Part shown: positions 1 through 9,626 of the stretch, piece by piece
Layout of the letters: every line of letters begins with the position of its first letter
Numbering within the stretch: the first letter of the stretch is position 1
Source of the DNA: Rhodothermales bacterium
GTDB lineage: Bacteria > Bacteroidota > Rhodothermia > Rhodothermales > VXPQ01
Direction of reading: 5' to 3'
DNA: 64,000 nt
NCBI GenBank assembly: GCA_951812345.1
Contig: OX638295.1
Location: forward strand, 2,142,965-2,206,964
The notes under the pieces: generated by a model
Databases searched by the model: none
What the model was told of the DNA's origin: nothing
Seen by the model: the letters and a program-made list of their open reading frames with translations, nothing else
Program-made: the position numbers and the translations under genes

Positions 1-1374
1 ATCGAACGGATCGGCCGTTACGGGATTCAGCGTCGATTGCATGTCCACGCTCATCGTGAGTTTCACGGAGGCGCCGGGGAAAAGGATGTTGCCGTCCGCA
101 ATGTCGTTGAAATACTGCACCCCAAGGTCCTGATCTGCGGCGCCTTCGAAAGTGAACAGCCGGTTCGCGCCCGTCCGGGTAATGGGTTCCTCCCAGCCGG
201 AAACCGGCTCCACGCCGAACTCATTCATGAAGTTCGTATCGTGGAAATTGATGAAGAACTTGTAGCTCAACTCGGCGCCGGAGACCAGCGTAAGCACGAC
301 CGAGTTTTCGAAGGTCGTCGAACCGGGCTCGCGCAGGAGTTCGCACAAGGTCGGGTCTCCGCACCCCCAGCCGTTGAAATCGCCCCGCACTTCGAGCGAA
401 TCACCCCGGGCCACATTGTACACATTGATGTCTTCCAGCGGCTTGGTGTCCACGGCGAAGATGACGGAGCCTTCGACAAGCGCCTCCGTGATCGGATCGG
501 TGTCGGCAAAAGAAGCCCAGTGTAGCGTCGTGTCCGCCATCGGGATAGCGAATTTCCGGTTTTCGGAGGATTCCCATCCGTCCGTCCCTACGACGAATTT
601 GTACTCCTGCTCTATGCCTGCCGCAGAAACCGGGAAGTAGCCCACGCCCGAGTACAGATCGTAGCCCGGCATCGTGTCGTCGTCGCGCTCTTTGGCGAGT
701 TTCACGCCCGTCATGGCATCCCAGGTAAGCGGGCCGCCCGTATCGGGGTTGCCCCGGACCTCCACGGTCTGCGCCGCGTCGGTGCGATCGTATCCGGCAG
801 TGACGCCGCCGTCAGTGTACGCGAACACGCGAAACCAGACCGCAATGCTGTCCGTGCCTGCCGGCTCATAGGGGCGCCACTCGTAGCCGCCTTCTTGATC
901 CCCGCCGCTCTTGTTGAAAAAGTGCAGGGCCATTTCGATATCGTCCGCGCCCGCCTCGATGATGTGGTTTGCGCCGTCTTCCCAGTCCACGCCCATGTTA
1001 TGGTCCGGGTTGACCAGCGTAGCATAGAACTTGAACTCGAGGCCGTTGTCGTTCGGAAGCTGGAAAGAAACGGACCAGTAGTCGCCCCCAATGTTCATGG
1101 GCCGGAGCGTGGTGGCGTCGTTCCAGTCGATGACATTGCCGTCGGGCAGCGTGTCCGCGCCCTCGACATGCCCATTCGCGTCCGTGAGCGAACCGCGAAC
1201 CTGGATGTCGTTCACGGCGGTGAGCGTGTCCGGCGCCGAGGCCGTATTCAGGTGCAGCGTAACGGTACGCTGCGCAAACGCATCCTGTGCGCCGAAGCCC
1301 ACGGCGAAAGCGAGCATAAGAAAAAGCGCGAAGCCGCGTATGACCCGCGCTTTCGTCGTCGTAAAAACCTGCAT
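1..1374 (-). CDS. Secreted protein with tandem starch-binding-like (CBM20/CBM48-type) modules, C-terminus outside window
   Basis: The frame is open from an ATG at 1374 to the first base of the window, so 458 residues are visible and the C-terminus is missing. Residues 1-35 form a signal peptide (basic start, hydrophobic stretch, AFAQR end). The rest looks like three and a half repeated beta-sandwich modules of about 110-130 residues, each opening with an alternating strand (VTLHLNT, VWFRVFAYTD, VIFAVDTK, VKLTMSVDM). One contains VRGDFNGW, a motif typical of starch/glycogen-binding modules, and aromatic Y/W-K-F strand endings recur. The gene lies downstream of the PorV-like gene on the same strand, at the end of a TonB receptor cassette, so a surface glycan-binding protein is likely. 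A T9SS tail may lie beyond the edge. The module assignment is by pattern only. Confidence 0.6.
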   Translation of the reverse strand, partial: MQVFTTTKARVIRGFALFLMLAFAVGFGAQDAFAQRTVTLHLNTASAPDTLTAVNDIQVRGSLTDANGHVEGADTLPDGNVIDWNDATTLRPMNIGGDYWSVSFQLPNDNGLEFKFYATLVNPDHNMGVDWEDGANHIIEAGADDIEMALHFFNKSGGDQEGGYEWRPYEPAGTDSIAVWFRVFAYTDGGVTAGYDRTDAAQTVEVRGNPDTGGPLTWDAMTGVKLAKERDDDTMPGYDLYSGVGYFPVSAAGIEQEYKFVVGTDGWESSENRKFAIPMADTTLHWASFADTDPITEALVEGSVIFAVDTKPLEDINVYNVARGDSLEVRGDFNGWGCGDPTLCELLREPGSTTFENSVVLTLVSGAELSYKFFINFHDTNFMNEFGVEPVSGWEEPITRTGANRLFTFEGAADQDLGVQYFNDIADGNILFPGASVKLTMSVDMQSTLNPVTADPFD

Positions 1375-1531
1375 AATCTTGTGTGCTGAGGGAATGATCA
1401 GGTGAATATGACTAAGAGGAGGCGCCGGCTCGACGCTTCCCGAAAAGGTACAGAGGAGAAATTTTACGATTTCATAACGGAATATGCAAATTAAAATACG
1501 GAGGAGGGGTACTGAAGCGAACTTGCCCCCC

Positions 1532-2746
1532 TCAGAACCGCATCGTTACCGTGAAGCGGTTGACGGCGTTGAAGTACTCGTGCTGCTCGAAGGCGTAATC
1601 CACGCCGAAATGAATGGGGGCGAACTCGTACCGCAGTCCGCCGCCGATCGTAAAGGAGCGCACGCTGTTTTCCAGCAGCAGTTCGCTGTACCCGCCCCGG
1701 AACATGATCAGGTCTCCGAGCAAGCCGATCTCCGCGCCCGCATTCAGGTATTGCTCGCTGTTGTTGGGGTTGAGCGCGTCGATGGATAGCGTGAGGCGGT
1801 TGCCGCCGCGCTGGAACACTTCGCCGGACAACCCGATGCGCATGATGAGCGGCAGATCGAAGCGGTCGGTCTTGAGCAGAGCGCGGTTGCTCTCGTTGTT
1901 GCCCCGGTTGTTGGGGTCCACATCCACGCGGGCAAGCAGGTCGTCCCCTCCTATTTGCAGTTTCGTGCCGAAGTTGCTGATGGAAGCCCCAAGGCGAACC
2001 CCCCGGAAGGGCGTCTCGAACTGCGTACCGACGTCGAAGGCCAGGCCGCCGGAAGACGAGTTCCAGATGCGCTCCTGAATCAGTTTGACGGAACCCCCGA
2101 TGGAGAAGCGGTCCGTGAGTGCGCGGGCGTATGTGAGCGCAACGGCGTAGGAGGACGCGTCGAACGTTTCGCCGGTGCCGTCCTGCATGGCCACGGTCGT
2201 CACTTCCATGTCCGGCGTGCGCATGGAGGTAATGCCCACGCCAAGCACACCGAACCGGCTGGGAATCGTTACCGCGAGGAAATTGAAGTCGATGGCGGCG
2301 AGCCAGTTGGCGTATTCGCCTGTGAAGCTCACATCTTCGATCCCGGCGATCCCGGCGGGATTCCAGTAGATCGCTATGGGATCGGATACGGCGGCCGTGA
2401 TGGCGCCGCCCAGGGCCGTGGCGCGGGCCCCCACAGGAATGCCGAGAAAGTCGGCGGCCGTAGTGCCCCGCTTGTTCACCGTGCGGGTCTGGCTGTCGAA
2501 TCCCTGTTGCGCGAACGCGGAAGGCGCCGGCAGGAAAAACGCCGCGAGCAACAGGAATGGGGCAGCGCGGAGCAGGAAAGATCGCGCAGAGCGCACACAT
2601 ATGGATATGGAGCAGGCCCCGGCACTACGCCGCGCAGAAGACTTCCGGCGTAGCGCGGCCGCCCTCCCCCCTGTCCATGCCGATGGCCTGAAACCAGAAA
2701 AAGGCTTTACAGATACGCAGCCCGTTATGTTTTTGTTCCCCTTCAT
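1532..2746 (-). CDS. PorV/PorQ-family outer-membrane beta-barrel protein
   Basis: The mature part starts after a signal peptide ending PSAFAQQG. It shows the PorV-type N-terminal pattern: a leading TAADFLGIPVGARATALGGA segment, then DPIAIYWNPAGIAG. These are hallmarks of the PorV/PorQ group (FadL-like barrels) that in T9SS organisms shuttle cargo or form the outer-membrane pore partner. Alternating amphipathic strands continue to a C-terminal aromatic residue (VTMRF). The ATG at 2746 lies 8 bases after the upstream stop but gives about 50 non-signal residues before the hydrophobic stretch. A GTG at 2596 would give a normal signal peptide (VRSARSFLLRAAPFLLL) and may be the true start. It is co-directional with the T9SS-tailed protein and the TonB receptor, consistent with one surface-export/uptake unit. 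Confidence 0.8.
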   Translation of the reverse strand: MKGNKNITGCVSVKPFSGFRPSAWTGGRAAALRRKSSARRSAGACSISICVRSARSFLLRAAPFLLLAAFFLPAPSAFAQQGFDSQTRTVNKRGTTAADFLGIPVGARATALGGAITAAVSDPIAIYWNPAGIAGIEDVSFTGEYANWLAAIDFNFLAVTIPSRFGVLGVGITSMRTPDMEVTTVAMQDGTGETFDASSYAVALTYARALTDRFSIGGSVKLIQERIWNSSSGGLAFDVGTQFETPFRGVRLGASISNFGTKLQIGGDDLLARVDVDPNNRGNNESNRALLKTDRFDLPLIMRIGLSGEVFQRGGNRLTLSIDALNPNNSEQYLNAGAEIGLLGDLIMFRGGYSELLLENSVRSFTIGGGLRYEFAPIHFGVDYAFEQHEYFNAVNRFTVTMRF

Positions 2747-2753
2747 ATCCTGA

Positions 2754-5700
2754 TCACTTGATGATCGCGAACGTGCCGGTCCGCTCGCCGACGCCGGGCG
2801 CTTCCACATGGTACAAATACACCCCGTAGGAAGCGGACAGCCCCTCCTCGCTTTCCAGATCCCAGTCCAGCGTGCCGTCGAGCAAGGCCGTGGGAGTGAG
2901 CCCCTCGTTGCTCCCTTCGGAAAGCTGCAGGGTTCGCACGAGGCGTCCGCTCACCGTATAGATACGGACGGTCGCTTGCGGAGGCAGGTGGATAAACTTG
3001 ATGACGCGGGGACCGCGGCCCGTACTGAACGGATTGAGCCCCTCGAACCGGTTGGTCGCCACATAGGGATTCGGCACGACACGGATCGCGTCCAGCATCT
3101 CGCGGGCGGCGTCGAGGTCTACCTTGGGCCCGGTGGCGGTGAATTCGAACGCGTCGGTGGCAAGAAACGGCTTCCGCGTAACAATCGTCACTACGTCGCC
3201 TTCCTGCGGGTCGCGGTTGTCCCTGAACACGAAATTGAGGCCGATACGCCAGGTAATCACGGGCTCGCCGTCGTCATCGCCCACCTTGGTCTCACGGAGG
3301 ATGATAAAGTCGCTCTCGCCAATGCTCGGATCGGCGGTCCAGGAAGCCGGCTCCGTCGAAACGGACGAAACGAAATCATCCCCTGTAATATCCCAGAAGG
3401 CATATTCTACAGGCACCTCGGTACCGTCCGGAAGCAGGCGGTATACTTCCACGTTAGTGGGACGGGCGGGCAACGTAAGCCGCCGGGTCACCTGCATTTC
3501 GATAGACTGTCCTTGCCCCGGACCCACGACCTTCACCCGGTAATCGAACGGATTGCGCAACCCGCGCACGAACCCGGCCGACGAATGCGGGTCCAGAGAT
3601 ATGGGGTAGATTTCTTCGCTGTTCCAGGCCGTTTCCACCTTGTTCAAGAGGATGAACGGCTCGGGGAAGAACGCCAGAGAAAACCCGATGGGATCGCCGT
3701 CGTCGGACAGCAGGGGAAATTCCCGGCCTGCGCGGAACGTCGTGGAGCGCCGGAGCAGCGTGTCGTTTTCCGTAACGTCCACGAGCGAGAAGTTTTTGGT
3801 CGTCAGGGTGTCGGGACTGAAGCGTCCGCCGGAGACGAGCGTGTCCTCGAACACGACGCGGAACCGGCGCCCGTCGGCAATGGAGATCGGATCGACGATC
3901 TCGTAGAGAATGCGGCTGCTGGTCGTGCCCGCCACGCGCTCCACTTCGCCAAGCGTGGGGTCCACATAGCCGGCCACCGGCGCGGAGGGCGTGACTTCCA
4001 CCACATTGGGGCCCGTCCTGATGGAACCGTCCGCGAGGCGCTGGATGCGGATGGGGGTTTCGGTGGGCGGGATATTATCCTGCGTGGAACCGAAGTCGTA
4101 GGCGGAGACGGCGTAGAAGTAGGTGACGCCGTTCGTAACGTCCTCGTCCACGAAAAGGTGCGCCAGCCCGTTGCTCCCCTCCCCCGGACTCACTTTGTTG
4201 TCTCCGAGGTAGAACTGGATGCCGTTGATATCCACGGGGTGGAACCCCTCGAACCCGTTGATGAGATCGAACTGCGCGATCGGCTTGCGCAGAAGCCGGT
4301 TGCCGAACCCGTCGGTAATGATCTGCGGATCGAGGAAGGCGGGGTCGGTGGCGCGATAGATGCGGTAGCCCTCGAAGTCGTTCGGGTCGCGCCCAAGGCC
4401 CGCAAGGAACTGATCGTAGGACTGCTCCGAGATCGAATCCCAGTAGAGGGTCACCTTGCCGTCGCCGGGTACGGCGCGCAGCTTGGGCGTAATGGGCGCC
4501 TGGGCAAACTGGTAATCCTCATGGTATGCCTGCAGCGCATAGTCTCTGGACTGGAGCGCCTCCTCCTGCGTGTTCCCCATCACGACCGCCAGCGAGATGC
4601 GCTCGGTCTGGCCGGCCTTGAGCGGGAAGATGCCGCTGGACACGGTGATGTCGGTGTCGCCGGGATCGGGGAGTTCCGTATCGAAATTCCCCGGAAGCAT
4701 GAAGCGGCGGAACAGGAAACGGTCGGAAGAACTGCCAATGCCGAGGGTCCCGGCCCCGAAAATGCGCACGTTCGTGATGCCGATCTGGTCCGACTCGGAA
4801 ATGTCCGTCACGTCGATGTTGCGCTCTCCGGGGAAGCCCGTGCCGGCGCCCGAAGTAGGCACCGCGTCATTATCGCCGGGATCGCCGTTGAACGGCACGC
4901 CATCCAGCCCGGTGTCGTTGAGAAAACGGTTCCAGTCCTTGTCATTGTCTATCCCGTCGGCACGGCTTTCGTCGGTCATTTCGTCGATTTCCTCGTCGAT
5001 GCCCTCGTCCGTGGCGCCGTCGCCGTCGTTGTCGAGGCCGTCCGCATAGGCCTTGCCGATATCTTCCGGACCCACGTCGTACAACACGATATCCGTGCCG
5101 GGCACGCGGTACCGCCGGTAGCTATCGGATGCGGCGGCATCCACCATCTCCTGAGTAACCGTGGGCGATTCGGGTTCGGCGAGATAGTTGCCCTCTTCGA
5201 GATACGTATCGTTGTTGTCGATCCCGTCCTTGAACGCACGGCCCACATCGTCCTCTTCCACGCCCACAAGATGCACCGTCACGTCCCGGTCCGTGGCAAG
5301 CGCGGGCGGCCACCTGCGCCAGTGATCGGTCGAGGCGAGCGCCGCCATCTCTTCGGTGACGACCGGGCTGCCCGCTTCCCCGTCCCCGTCGTTGTCGATA
5401 TAATCCGCATAGCCTACCCCCGTCTGCGGTATGCCGCTGGCCGTGACGAACGGGATGTGCGTCTGGTTCTCGTCGATCAGCCCGTTGCCGTTGTCGTCCA
5501 GCGCATTGGTGGGATTCTCGCCCTGCAGAAAGGAGCCGGGAATCACCGGGCTGTTGCATTCGCCGATCAGAGGATCGCAGAGGTCGGACGTGGAGCCGTC
5601 GCCGTCGTTGTCGATGCGGTCCTCCGCGTTGCCGGGAGATTCAAGAAAGGCGAAGGTGGCTACCCCCACCGGATCCGCTCCGAAAAATTCGTTGCCCACT

Positions 5701-6620
5701 CCGTCCAGGTCCGTCATGAAGGCCACGTCCTCCAGAAGATCGAAATAGGGAATGTCGTCGCCGCAGTCGCCGCCTACGCAGTCCGCCAGCCACATGGACA
5801 TGCCCGCCTTGCGGAGGTCTCGCGTACCGTCGTTCTTCGCCCCATGGATGAAAAAGACCACGTCCTGGATGAGAATCTGGCTCCACGCCAGCACCCGCAC
5901 CTCGGCAAGCAGACCCATGCCCCGGCGGCTGAAGTCGGTCGAGTCGGGAAAATACGTGGGATACCGGTCGTACTGGTCGTCGCCGATCTTGTAGAAAAAT
6001 TCCTGGTCGGCGTTGAACACATCCTTGCCGAAAAAGCCGTTCCACGAATTGCTCCACCCCGGGTCCTGTACGTCGGTAAGTTTGTCCGGCCAGGCGGCCG
6101 GCCAGGAGGTCGGCTCGTCCGACTGGGCGATCCCGTATTCGCCTCCCGCCGGATTCACGTATCCCTTGATCGGCTCGAAGGTCCACGAGATGTTGTCGTT
6201 AACGGGGTTGCTGCGGAAATCGGCCACATCCACGACCCACAGCGTGTCGTTGTTTTCGTCCTCCACCTCGGCCCCCACCCACAACTGGGTAAGCGCTACG
6301 TAGCGCCGGCCCGTGTTCTTGGGCCATTCGTACCAGAAATCGCCCGGGCTTCCGGACTGACCCGATTGCGCCCAGTTGGTGATGGTGGTCCGGACGTTGT
6401 TGGCGTCGATGTTGTCGCGGCGGCGCTCGAACGGATCGACGCGCTCCGTACTCGGCACGTGATTCCGGTCGATGACGCCCTGTGCGCGGGCCGTGCCGAC
6501 GATGGATTCGGGCAGCGGCGCAAGACCCAGGACGACCAGCGCGCCAAGCATGCGCAGAAGCGCCCGTCCCGAAAGGGGACGCGCCGAAACAGCCTGTCGT
6601 ATGAAGCGGGGATATTTCAT
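2754..6620 (-). CDS. Giant secreted protein with DNDGDG calcium-type repeats and T9SS-type C-terminal tail
   Basis: About 1288 residues from the ATG at 6620, which gives a signal peptide (MKYPRFIRQ start, hydrophobic core, end at TARAQG). The frame can be extended 15 codons upstream to 6665, but that would overlap the receptor gene. Residues about 330-560 hold at least six acidic calcium-type loops (DNDGDG, DDNGNGLIDEN, DNDGDGEAG, DNDGDGATDEG, DNDKD), like thrombospondin type-3/dockerin loops. Further on is a fibronectin-III-like segment (PGDGKVTLYWD, EGYRIYRAT). The last 90 residues (VRIYTVSGRLVRTLQL, SYGVYLYHVEA, TGTFAIIK) match a FlgD/Por secretion-tail fold. It sits between a TonB receptor and a PorV-like gene with short spacers. 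Likely exported to the surface by T9SS. The substrate or function is unknown. Confidence 0.75.
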   Translation of the reverse strand: MKYPRFIRQAVSARPLSGRALLRMLGALVVLGLAPLPESIVGTARAQGVIDRNHVPSTERVDPFERRRDNIDANNVRTTITNWAQSGQSGSPGDFWYEWPKNTGRRYVALTQLWVGAEVEDENNDTLWVVDVADFRSNPVNDNISWTFEPIKGYVNPAGGEYGIAQSDEPTSWPAAWPDKLTDVQDPGWSNSWNGFFGKDVFNADQEFFYKIGDDQYDRYPTYFPDSTDFSRRGMGLLAEVRVLAWSQILIQDVVFFIHGAKNDGTRDLRKAGMSMWLADCVGGDCGDDIPYFDLLEDVAFMTDLDGVGNEFFGADPVGVATFAFLESPGNAEDRIDNDGDGSTSDLCDPLIGECNSPVIPGSFLQGENPTNALDDNGNGLIDENQTHIPFVTASGIPQTGVGYADYIDNDGDGEAGSPVVTEEMAALASTDHWRRWPPALATDRDVTVHLVGVEEDDVGRAFKDGIDNNDTYLEEGNYLAEPESPTVTQEMVDAAASDSYRRYRVPGTDIVLYDVGPEDIGKAYADGLDNDGDGATDEGIDEEIDEMTDESRADGIDNDKDWNRFLNDTGLDGVPFNGDPGDNDAVPTSGAGTGFPGERNIDVTDISESDQIGITNVRIFGAGTLGIGSSSDRFLFRRFMLPGNFDTELPDPGDTDITVSSGIFPLKAGQTERISLAVVMGNTQEEALQSRDYALQAYHEDYQFAQAPITPKLRAVPGDGKVTLYWDSISEQSYDQFLAGLGRDPNDFEGYRIYRATDPAFLDPQIITDGFGNRLLRKPIAQFDLINGFEGFHPVDINGIQFYLGDNKVSPGEGSNGLAHLFVDEDVTNGVTYFYAVSAYDFGSTQDNIPPTETPIRIQRLADGSIRTGPNVVEVTPSAPVAGYVDPTLGEVERVAGTTSSRILYEIVDPISIADGRRFRVVFEDTLVSGGRFSPDTLTTKNFSLVDVTENDTLLRRSTTFRAGREFPLLSDDGDPIGFSLAFFPEPFILLNKVETAWNSEEIYPISLDPHSSAGFVRGLRNPFDYRVKVVGPGQGQSIEMQVTRRLTLPARPTNVEVYRLLPDGTEVPVEYAFWDITGDDFVSSVSTEPASWTADPSIGESDFIILRETKVGDDDGEPVITWRIGLNFVFRDNRDPQEGDVVTIVTRKPFLATDAFEFTATGPKVDLDAAREMLDAIRVVPNPYVATNRFEGLNPFSTGRGPRVIKFIHLPPQATVRIYTVSGRLVRTLQLSEGSNEGLTPTALLDGTLDWDLESEEGLSASYGVYLYHVEAPGVGERTGTFAIIK

Positions 6621-6642
6621 GGGGATTGCAGGCATCGCCGCA

Positions 6643-9471
6643 TCAGAACCGCACCTCGACGCCAAGCTGCACTCTTCTCGGCTCGCGGTAGTGTTCGGGA
6701 CGCACGAACCATCCCGGATCGAACTGCCCCGTGCGTAACTGATCCAGCGTTACGTCCGGCTCGCCCGTGTCGGCAAACACGGTAGCCACATTGCGGGCAT
6801 CCAGCAGATTGAACACTTCCAGAAAGACACGGGGGCGCACCCTTCCCATCACGAATTCCTTGTACAGGTTCAGGTCCACCTCGAAGGTGGTGTATGCGCG
6901 CCGGGAATTGGATGGAAATTCGGGCTGTACGTCGTTGCCGGTCAGCGCCGCCGAAGCAAAGGTGGGCGTGTACGGGAATCCTGATTCGTACCGGACTCGA
7001 ATCGACCCGCCGTAGGTATCTGCGCCTGCGTAAAAGGCGCCCGCCAGTTTGTGCCGCTGATCCCAGCTCAGAGGCAGAAGCGCCAGGGTAGGCTGGTTGT
7101 TGTTCAGGAGGGCGAAAAACTCGTCCGCGGGGTTCGAGTTGGAGCCCTCCACCACCTGATAGGTGTAGCTGGCGTCGAATCCGTAGTAGTTTGCGAACGT
7201 GCGGGACAGGTGGACGGTCAGCCCGCGCGTGTTCGCATAATCGCGGTTCGTGTAGATGACGTAGCTGATGCCGGGCAGCGCGGCGATGATGGGCTGCGAG
7301 GTGGAGACCCAGCTGCGCACGTCCCGGTAATACCCGGTAATATCGGCCACGATACCGCCGAATCCCTGCCGCAGGCCGATCTCGTACATGGTCGTTTTCT
7401 GCGCGTCGAGGTCCGGGTTGCCGAAGGGGCCGTACGACCCGGAAAGCGCCGGCATCTTGAAGCCGAAATTCTCGAACAGTCTGTTCTGCGTGGGAATCTG
7501 GAAGAAGATGCCGTAGGAAAAGTGGATCACGCCCTGTTCCGTGATGGGCCAGGCAGCGCCCAGACGGGGCGAAATCTGCAATTTGGGACTGCTGTCCTCC
7601 CACCAGTACGCCTCCCGATCCGCCATCGTCAGGGCGTTTTCGGGAAGTTCCTCTTCCGGCTGGATCACGCCGTCCCCGTTCGTGTCGCGGAACCGGTTCG
7701 TGAGCTTGAGGGGATTGAAGATATTGGGGTCCTCGGGGTCCGCGGGTACGCGGGCGCGCGCATCGAAATAATCCAACCGGACGCCGGCATTCACGATGAA
7801 GTCGTCGAACTCCATCTTGTCCTGGGCATAGGCGCTTATCGTGCGCGGGGAAAGGTCGCTGAACGTGCTGTAGGCCACGTTGGATTCCACGGGAATGGCG
7901 GGCTGGAACGGTTCGATCCGCTGCCCCGTCTCGTCGAGGGCCGGAATAAGGTTGAACGCGGTCAGCGCAAGCTCGTCGATGCGCACCTGGAAGCCGGTCT
8001 TTATCAGGTGATGATCGGTGATCTGGCTGGACAGATCGCCCTTGACGAAGTACGACCGGGAGGTACGGTTGAAATGGGACAGGTTGGTCCCTCCGCGCGC
8101 ATACCGCTGGCCGCCGCTGAGCACTTCGACATACTGGCCCGGCAGGTATTCGACGGAATCCCGCGCAACGAGGTCGAAATCGTTGTACCGGGAATCGAAC
8201 GGGTCTTCATAGAGGTAGCCTTTCGCCTCACGGTTGAAAATGCCCACATTGAACGTGTAGAACGTGCGGGGACCTATGAGGTGGGTGAGCTTCATTTTGG
8301 CGTCGTAGCCGTCGTCGAAACTGCGATACCGTCCGTCGGGAGCCCACCGGCGGACCAGATTGTACGGGCGGCTGTTGGAAAACGAACCGAGCCCGATGAC
8401 GTTGAGGATAAGCTTGCGGCTCAGGCGGACTTTGAGATTCCCCTGCCAGCTCGTCTTTTCGAAATTGTTCATGGGGACCAGCGAAGAATCCCCTGCCGAA
8501 CCGTCGATCCCGAAAAGGCGGGCGCCGTAGAGCCAGCCGTCGTTTTTGAAGTTGCGCCCGAGGGCGAAAAACGTGATGCGGTCCTTCCAGATGGGGCCTT
8601 CGAGAGACACCGTGGCGTTCCGGAAATGATTAGCCTGGAACGGCAGATAGGAATAGGGATCGACGTCGCGGTACTGGATGCCCGCTTCGGTGTATTCCTC
8701 GGCGCGGACGCCCCGCAAAAAATTGGCGCCGCCTTCGCCGGCAACCGCGTATCCCCCGGCATACACCTGCGCCGATCCGGAAAAGCGGTCGCTGCGCCCC
8801 TCCTTCGTAACCACATTCACGACGCCCGACATGGCGTTGCCGTATTCGGCGTTGAACGTGCCGGAAATAACCTGTAATTCCTCGATGCCGTCGTTTTCGA
8901 GCTGGATGACGGAGGAGCCGTCGTAGCTATCGCTGACCGGCACGCCATCCACCATGAAAACCACTTCGCTGCTGCGCCCGCCCCGGATGTGGATACCGTT
9001 GCGCGTGGTGACGCCCGCCTGCACGTCGAGCACCTGGGAAAGCTCGGTCACGGGCAGTTTGTCGATGGTTTCGGCGGTGACGCGGGCTTCGGAACTGGTA
9101 AGGTCCTTGCGAACGGCCACGGCCTCGGCGGTGACGACGATCTCTTCGCCCTCGATAACCTCTTCCGCCATCCGGAAATCGACCGTCGTGGTCAGGTCCA
9201 CGTTTACCTGTACGCCTTCCTGCCGCTGCCGGGAGAAACCGATGAACGAGGCCACCACATCGTATACGCCGGGGCGCACGCCGATAATGACGTACCTGCC
9301 GTTGCCGTCGGTGGCGGTGCCTTGCGTAGTGCCCTCTATGACCACATTGACGCCGGGCAGGGGCTCGCCGGTGGCGCTATCCGTCACCGTCCCCGCCATC
9401 TTGCCGGTCTGCGCGCTGGCGGAACCGGCGGCGAACAGGAACAACAGGACCGGAATCAGGCGTCGGGACAT
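6643..9471 (-). CDS. TonB-dependent receptor with N-terminal carboxypeptidase-regulatory-like domain
   Basis: 942 residues. Signal peptide MSRRLIPVLLFLFAAGSASA, then a carboxypeptidase-D regulatory-like beta domain (residues about 22-105: GKMAGTVTDSATGEPLPGVNV, IEGTTQGTATDGNG, VDLTTTVDFRM). The plug follows (about 115-240: VLDVQAGVTTRNGIHIRGGR, FMVDGVPVSDSYDG, NAEYGNAMSGVVNVVTKEG) and then a 22-strand-type barrel ending RRVQLGVEVRF, with the usual terminal aromatic. This architecture is typical of Bacteroidota/Rhodothermota outer-membrane receptors that import large substrates with TonB energy. It is the first gene of a minus-strand cassette with the T9SS-type protein, the PorV-like protein and the starch-binding-like protein. 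A glycan ligand is therefore likely but not shown. Confidence 0.92.
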   Translation of the reverse strand: MSRRLIPVLLFLFAAGSASAQTGKMAGTVTDSATGEPLPGVNVVIEGTTQGTATDGNGRYVIIGVRPGVYDVVASFIGFSRQRQEGVQVNVDLTTTVDFRMAEEVIEGEEIVVTAEAVAVRKDLTSSEARVTAETIDKLPVTELSQVLDVQAGVTTRNGIHIRGGRSSEVVFMVDGVPVSDSYDGSSVIQLENDGIEELQVISGTFNAEYGNAMSGVVNVVTKEGRSDRFSGSAQVYAGGYAVAGEGGANFLRGVRAEEYTEAGIQYRDVDPYSYLPFQANHFRNATVSLEGPIWKDRITFFALGRNFKNDGWLYGARLFGIDGSAGDSSLVPMNNFEKTSWQGNLKVRLSRKLILNVIGLGSFSNSRPYNLVRRWAPDGRYRSFDDGYDAKMKLTHLIGPRTFYTFNVGIFNREAKGYLYEDPFDSRYNDFDLVARDSVEYLPGQYVEVLSGGQRYARGGTNLSHFNRTSRSYFVKGDLSSQITDHHLIKTGFQVRIDELALTAFNLIPALDETGQRIEPFQPAIPVESNVAYSTFSDLSPRTISAYAQDKMEFDDFIVNAGVRLDYFDARARVPADPEDPNIFNPLKLTNRFRDTNGDGVIQPEEELPENALTMADREAYWWEDSSPKLQISPRLGAAWPITEQGVIHFSYGIFFQIPTQNRLFENFGFKMPALSGSYGPFGNPDLDAQKTTMYEIGLRQGFGGIVADITGYYRDVRSWVSTSQPIIAALPGISYVIYTNRDYANTRGLTVHLSRTFANYYGFDASYTYQVVEGSNSNPADEFFALLNNNQPTLALLPLSWDQRHKLAGAFYAGADTYGGSIRVRYESGFPYTPTFASAALTGNDVQPEFPSNSRRAYTTFEVDLNLYKEFVMGRVRPRVFLEVFNLLDARNVATVFADTGEPDVTLDQLRTGQFDPGWFVRPEHYREPRRVQLGVEVRF

Positions 9472-9578
9472 GATCTGCGGAGAAGCAGCGGAAGAATAAA
9501 CCGGCGTTCGGAGCGGCCGGAAAGCAACATCGTTCGAGGGCGCAAGGAAATTAAAACCGGATCAGCAAGCGTCGCTTA

Positions 9579-9626
9579 AGATAAGGATACCCTGATTAAG
9601 GATACTCTGATCAGGGTACCCTTAAA
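9579..9626. repeat. Intergenic palindromic repeat, copy 1
   Basis: Two tandem near-copies of the AAGGATAC(T/C)CTGAT core (9583-9596 and 9599-9614). The second continues into its own complement, so AAGGATACTCTGATCA is followed by GGGTACCCTT. That makes a 26-base near-perfect palindrome with one mismatch and one G-U-type pair. It covers the stop codon of the parvulin-type gene, supplying its last codons. Other copies are at about 10995, 11100, 35031, 37630 and 53750. Confidence 0.7.

Noticed and set aside
1497-1538. Weak hairpin GAGGGG/CCCCTC just after the PorV-like gene, followed by TATTTTAATTT
   Set aside because: Six-pair stem with an 18-base loop is too weak for a confident terminator call.
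2808-6785. A 1325-residue open frame on the plus strand
   Set aside because: It is antisense to the T9SS-tailed protein, lacks domain-like sequence and is explained by GC-rich codon bias.
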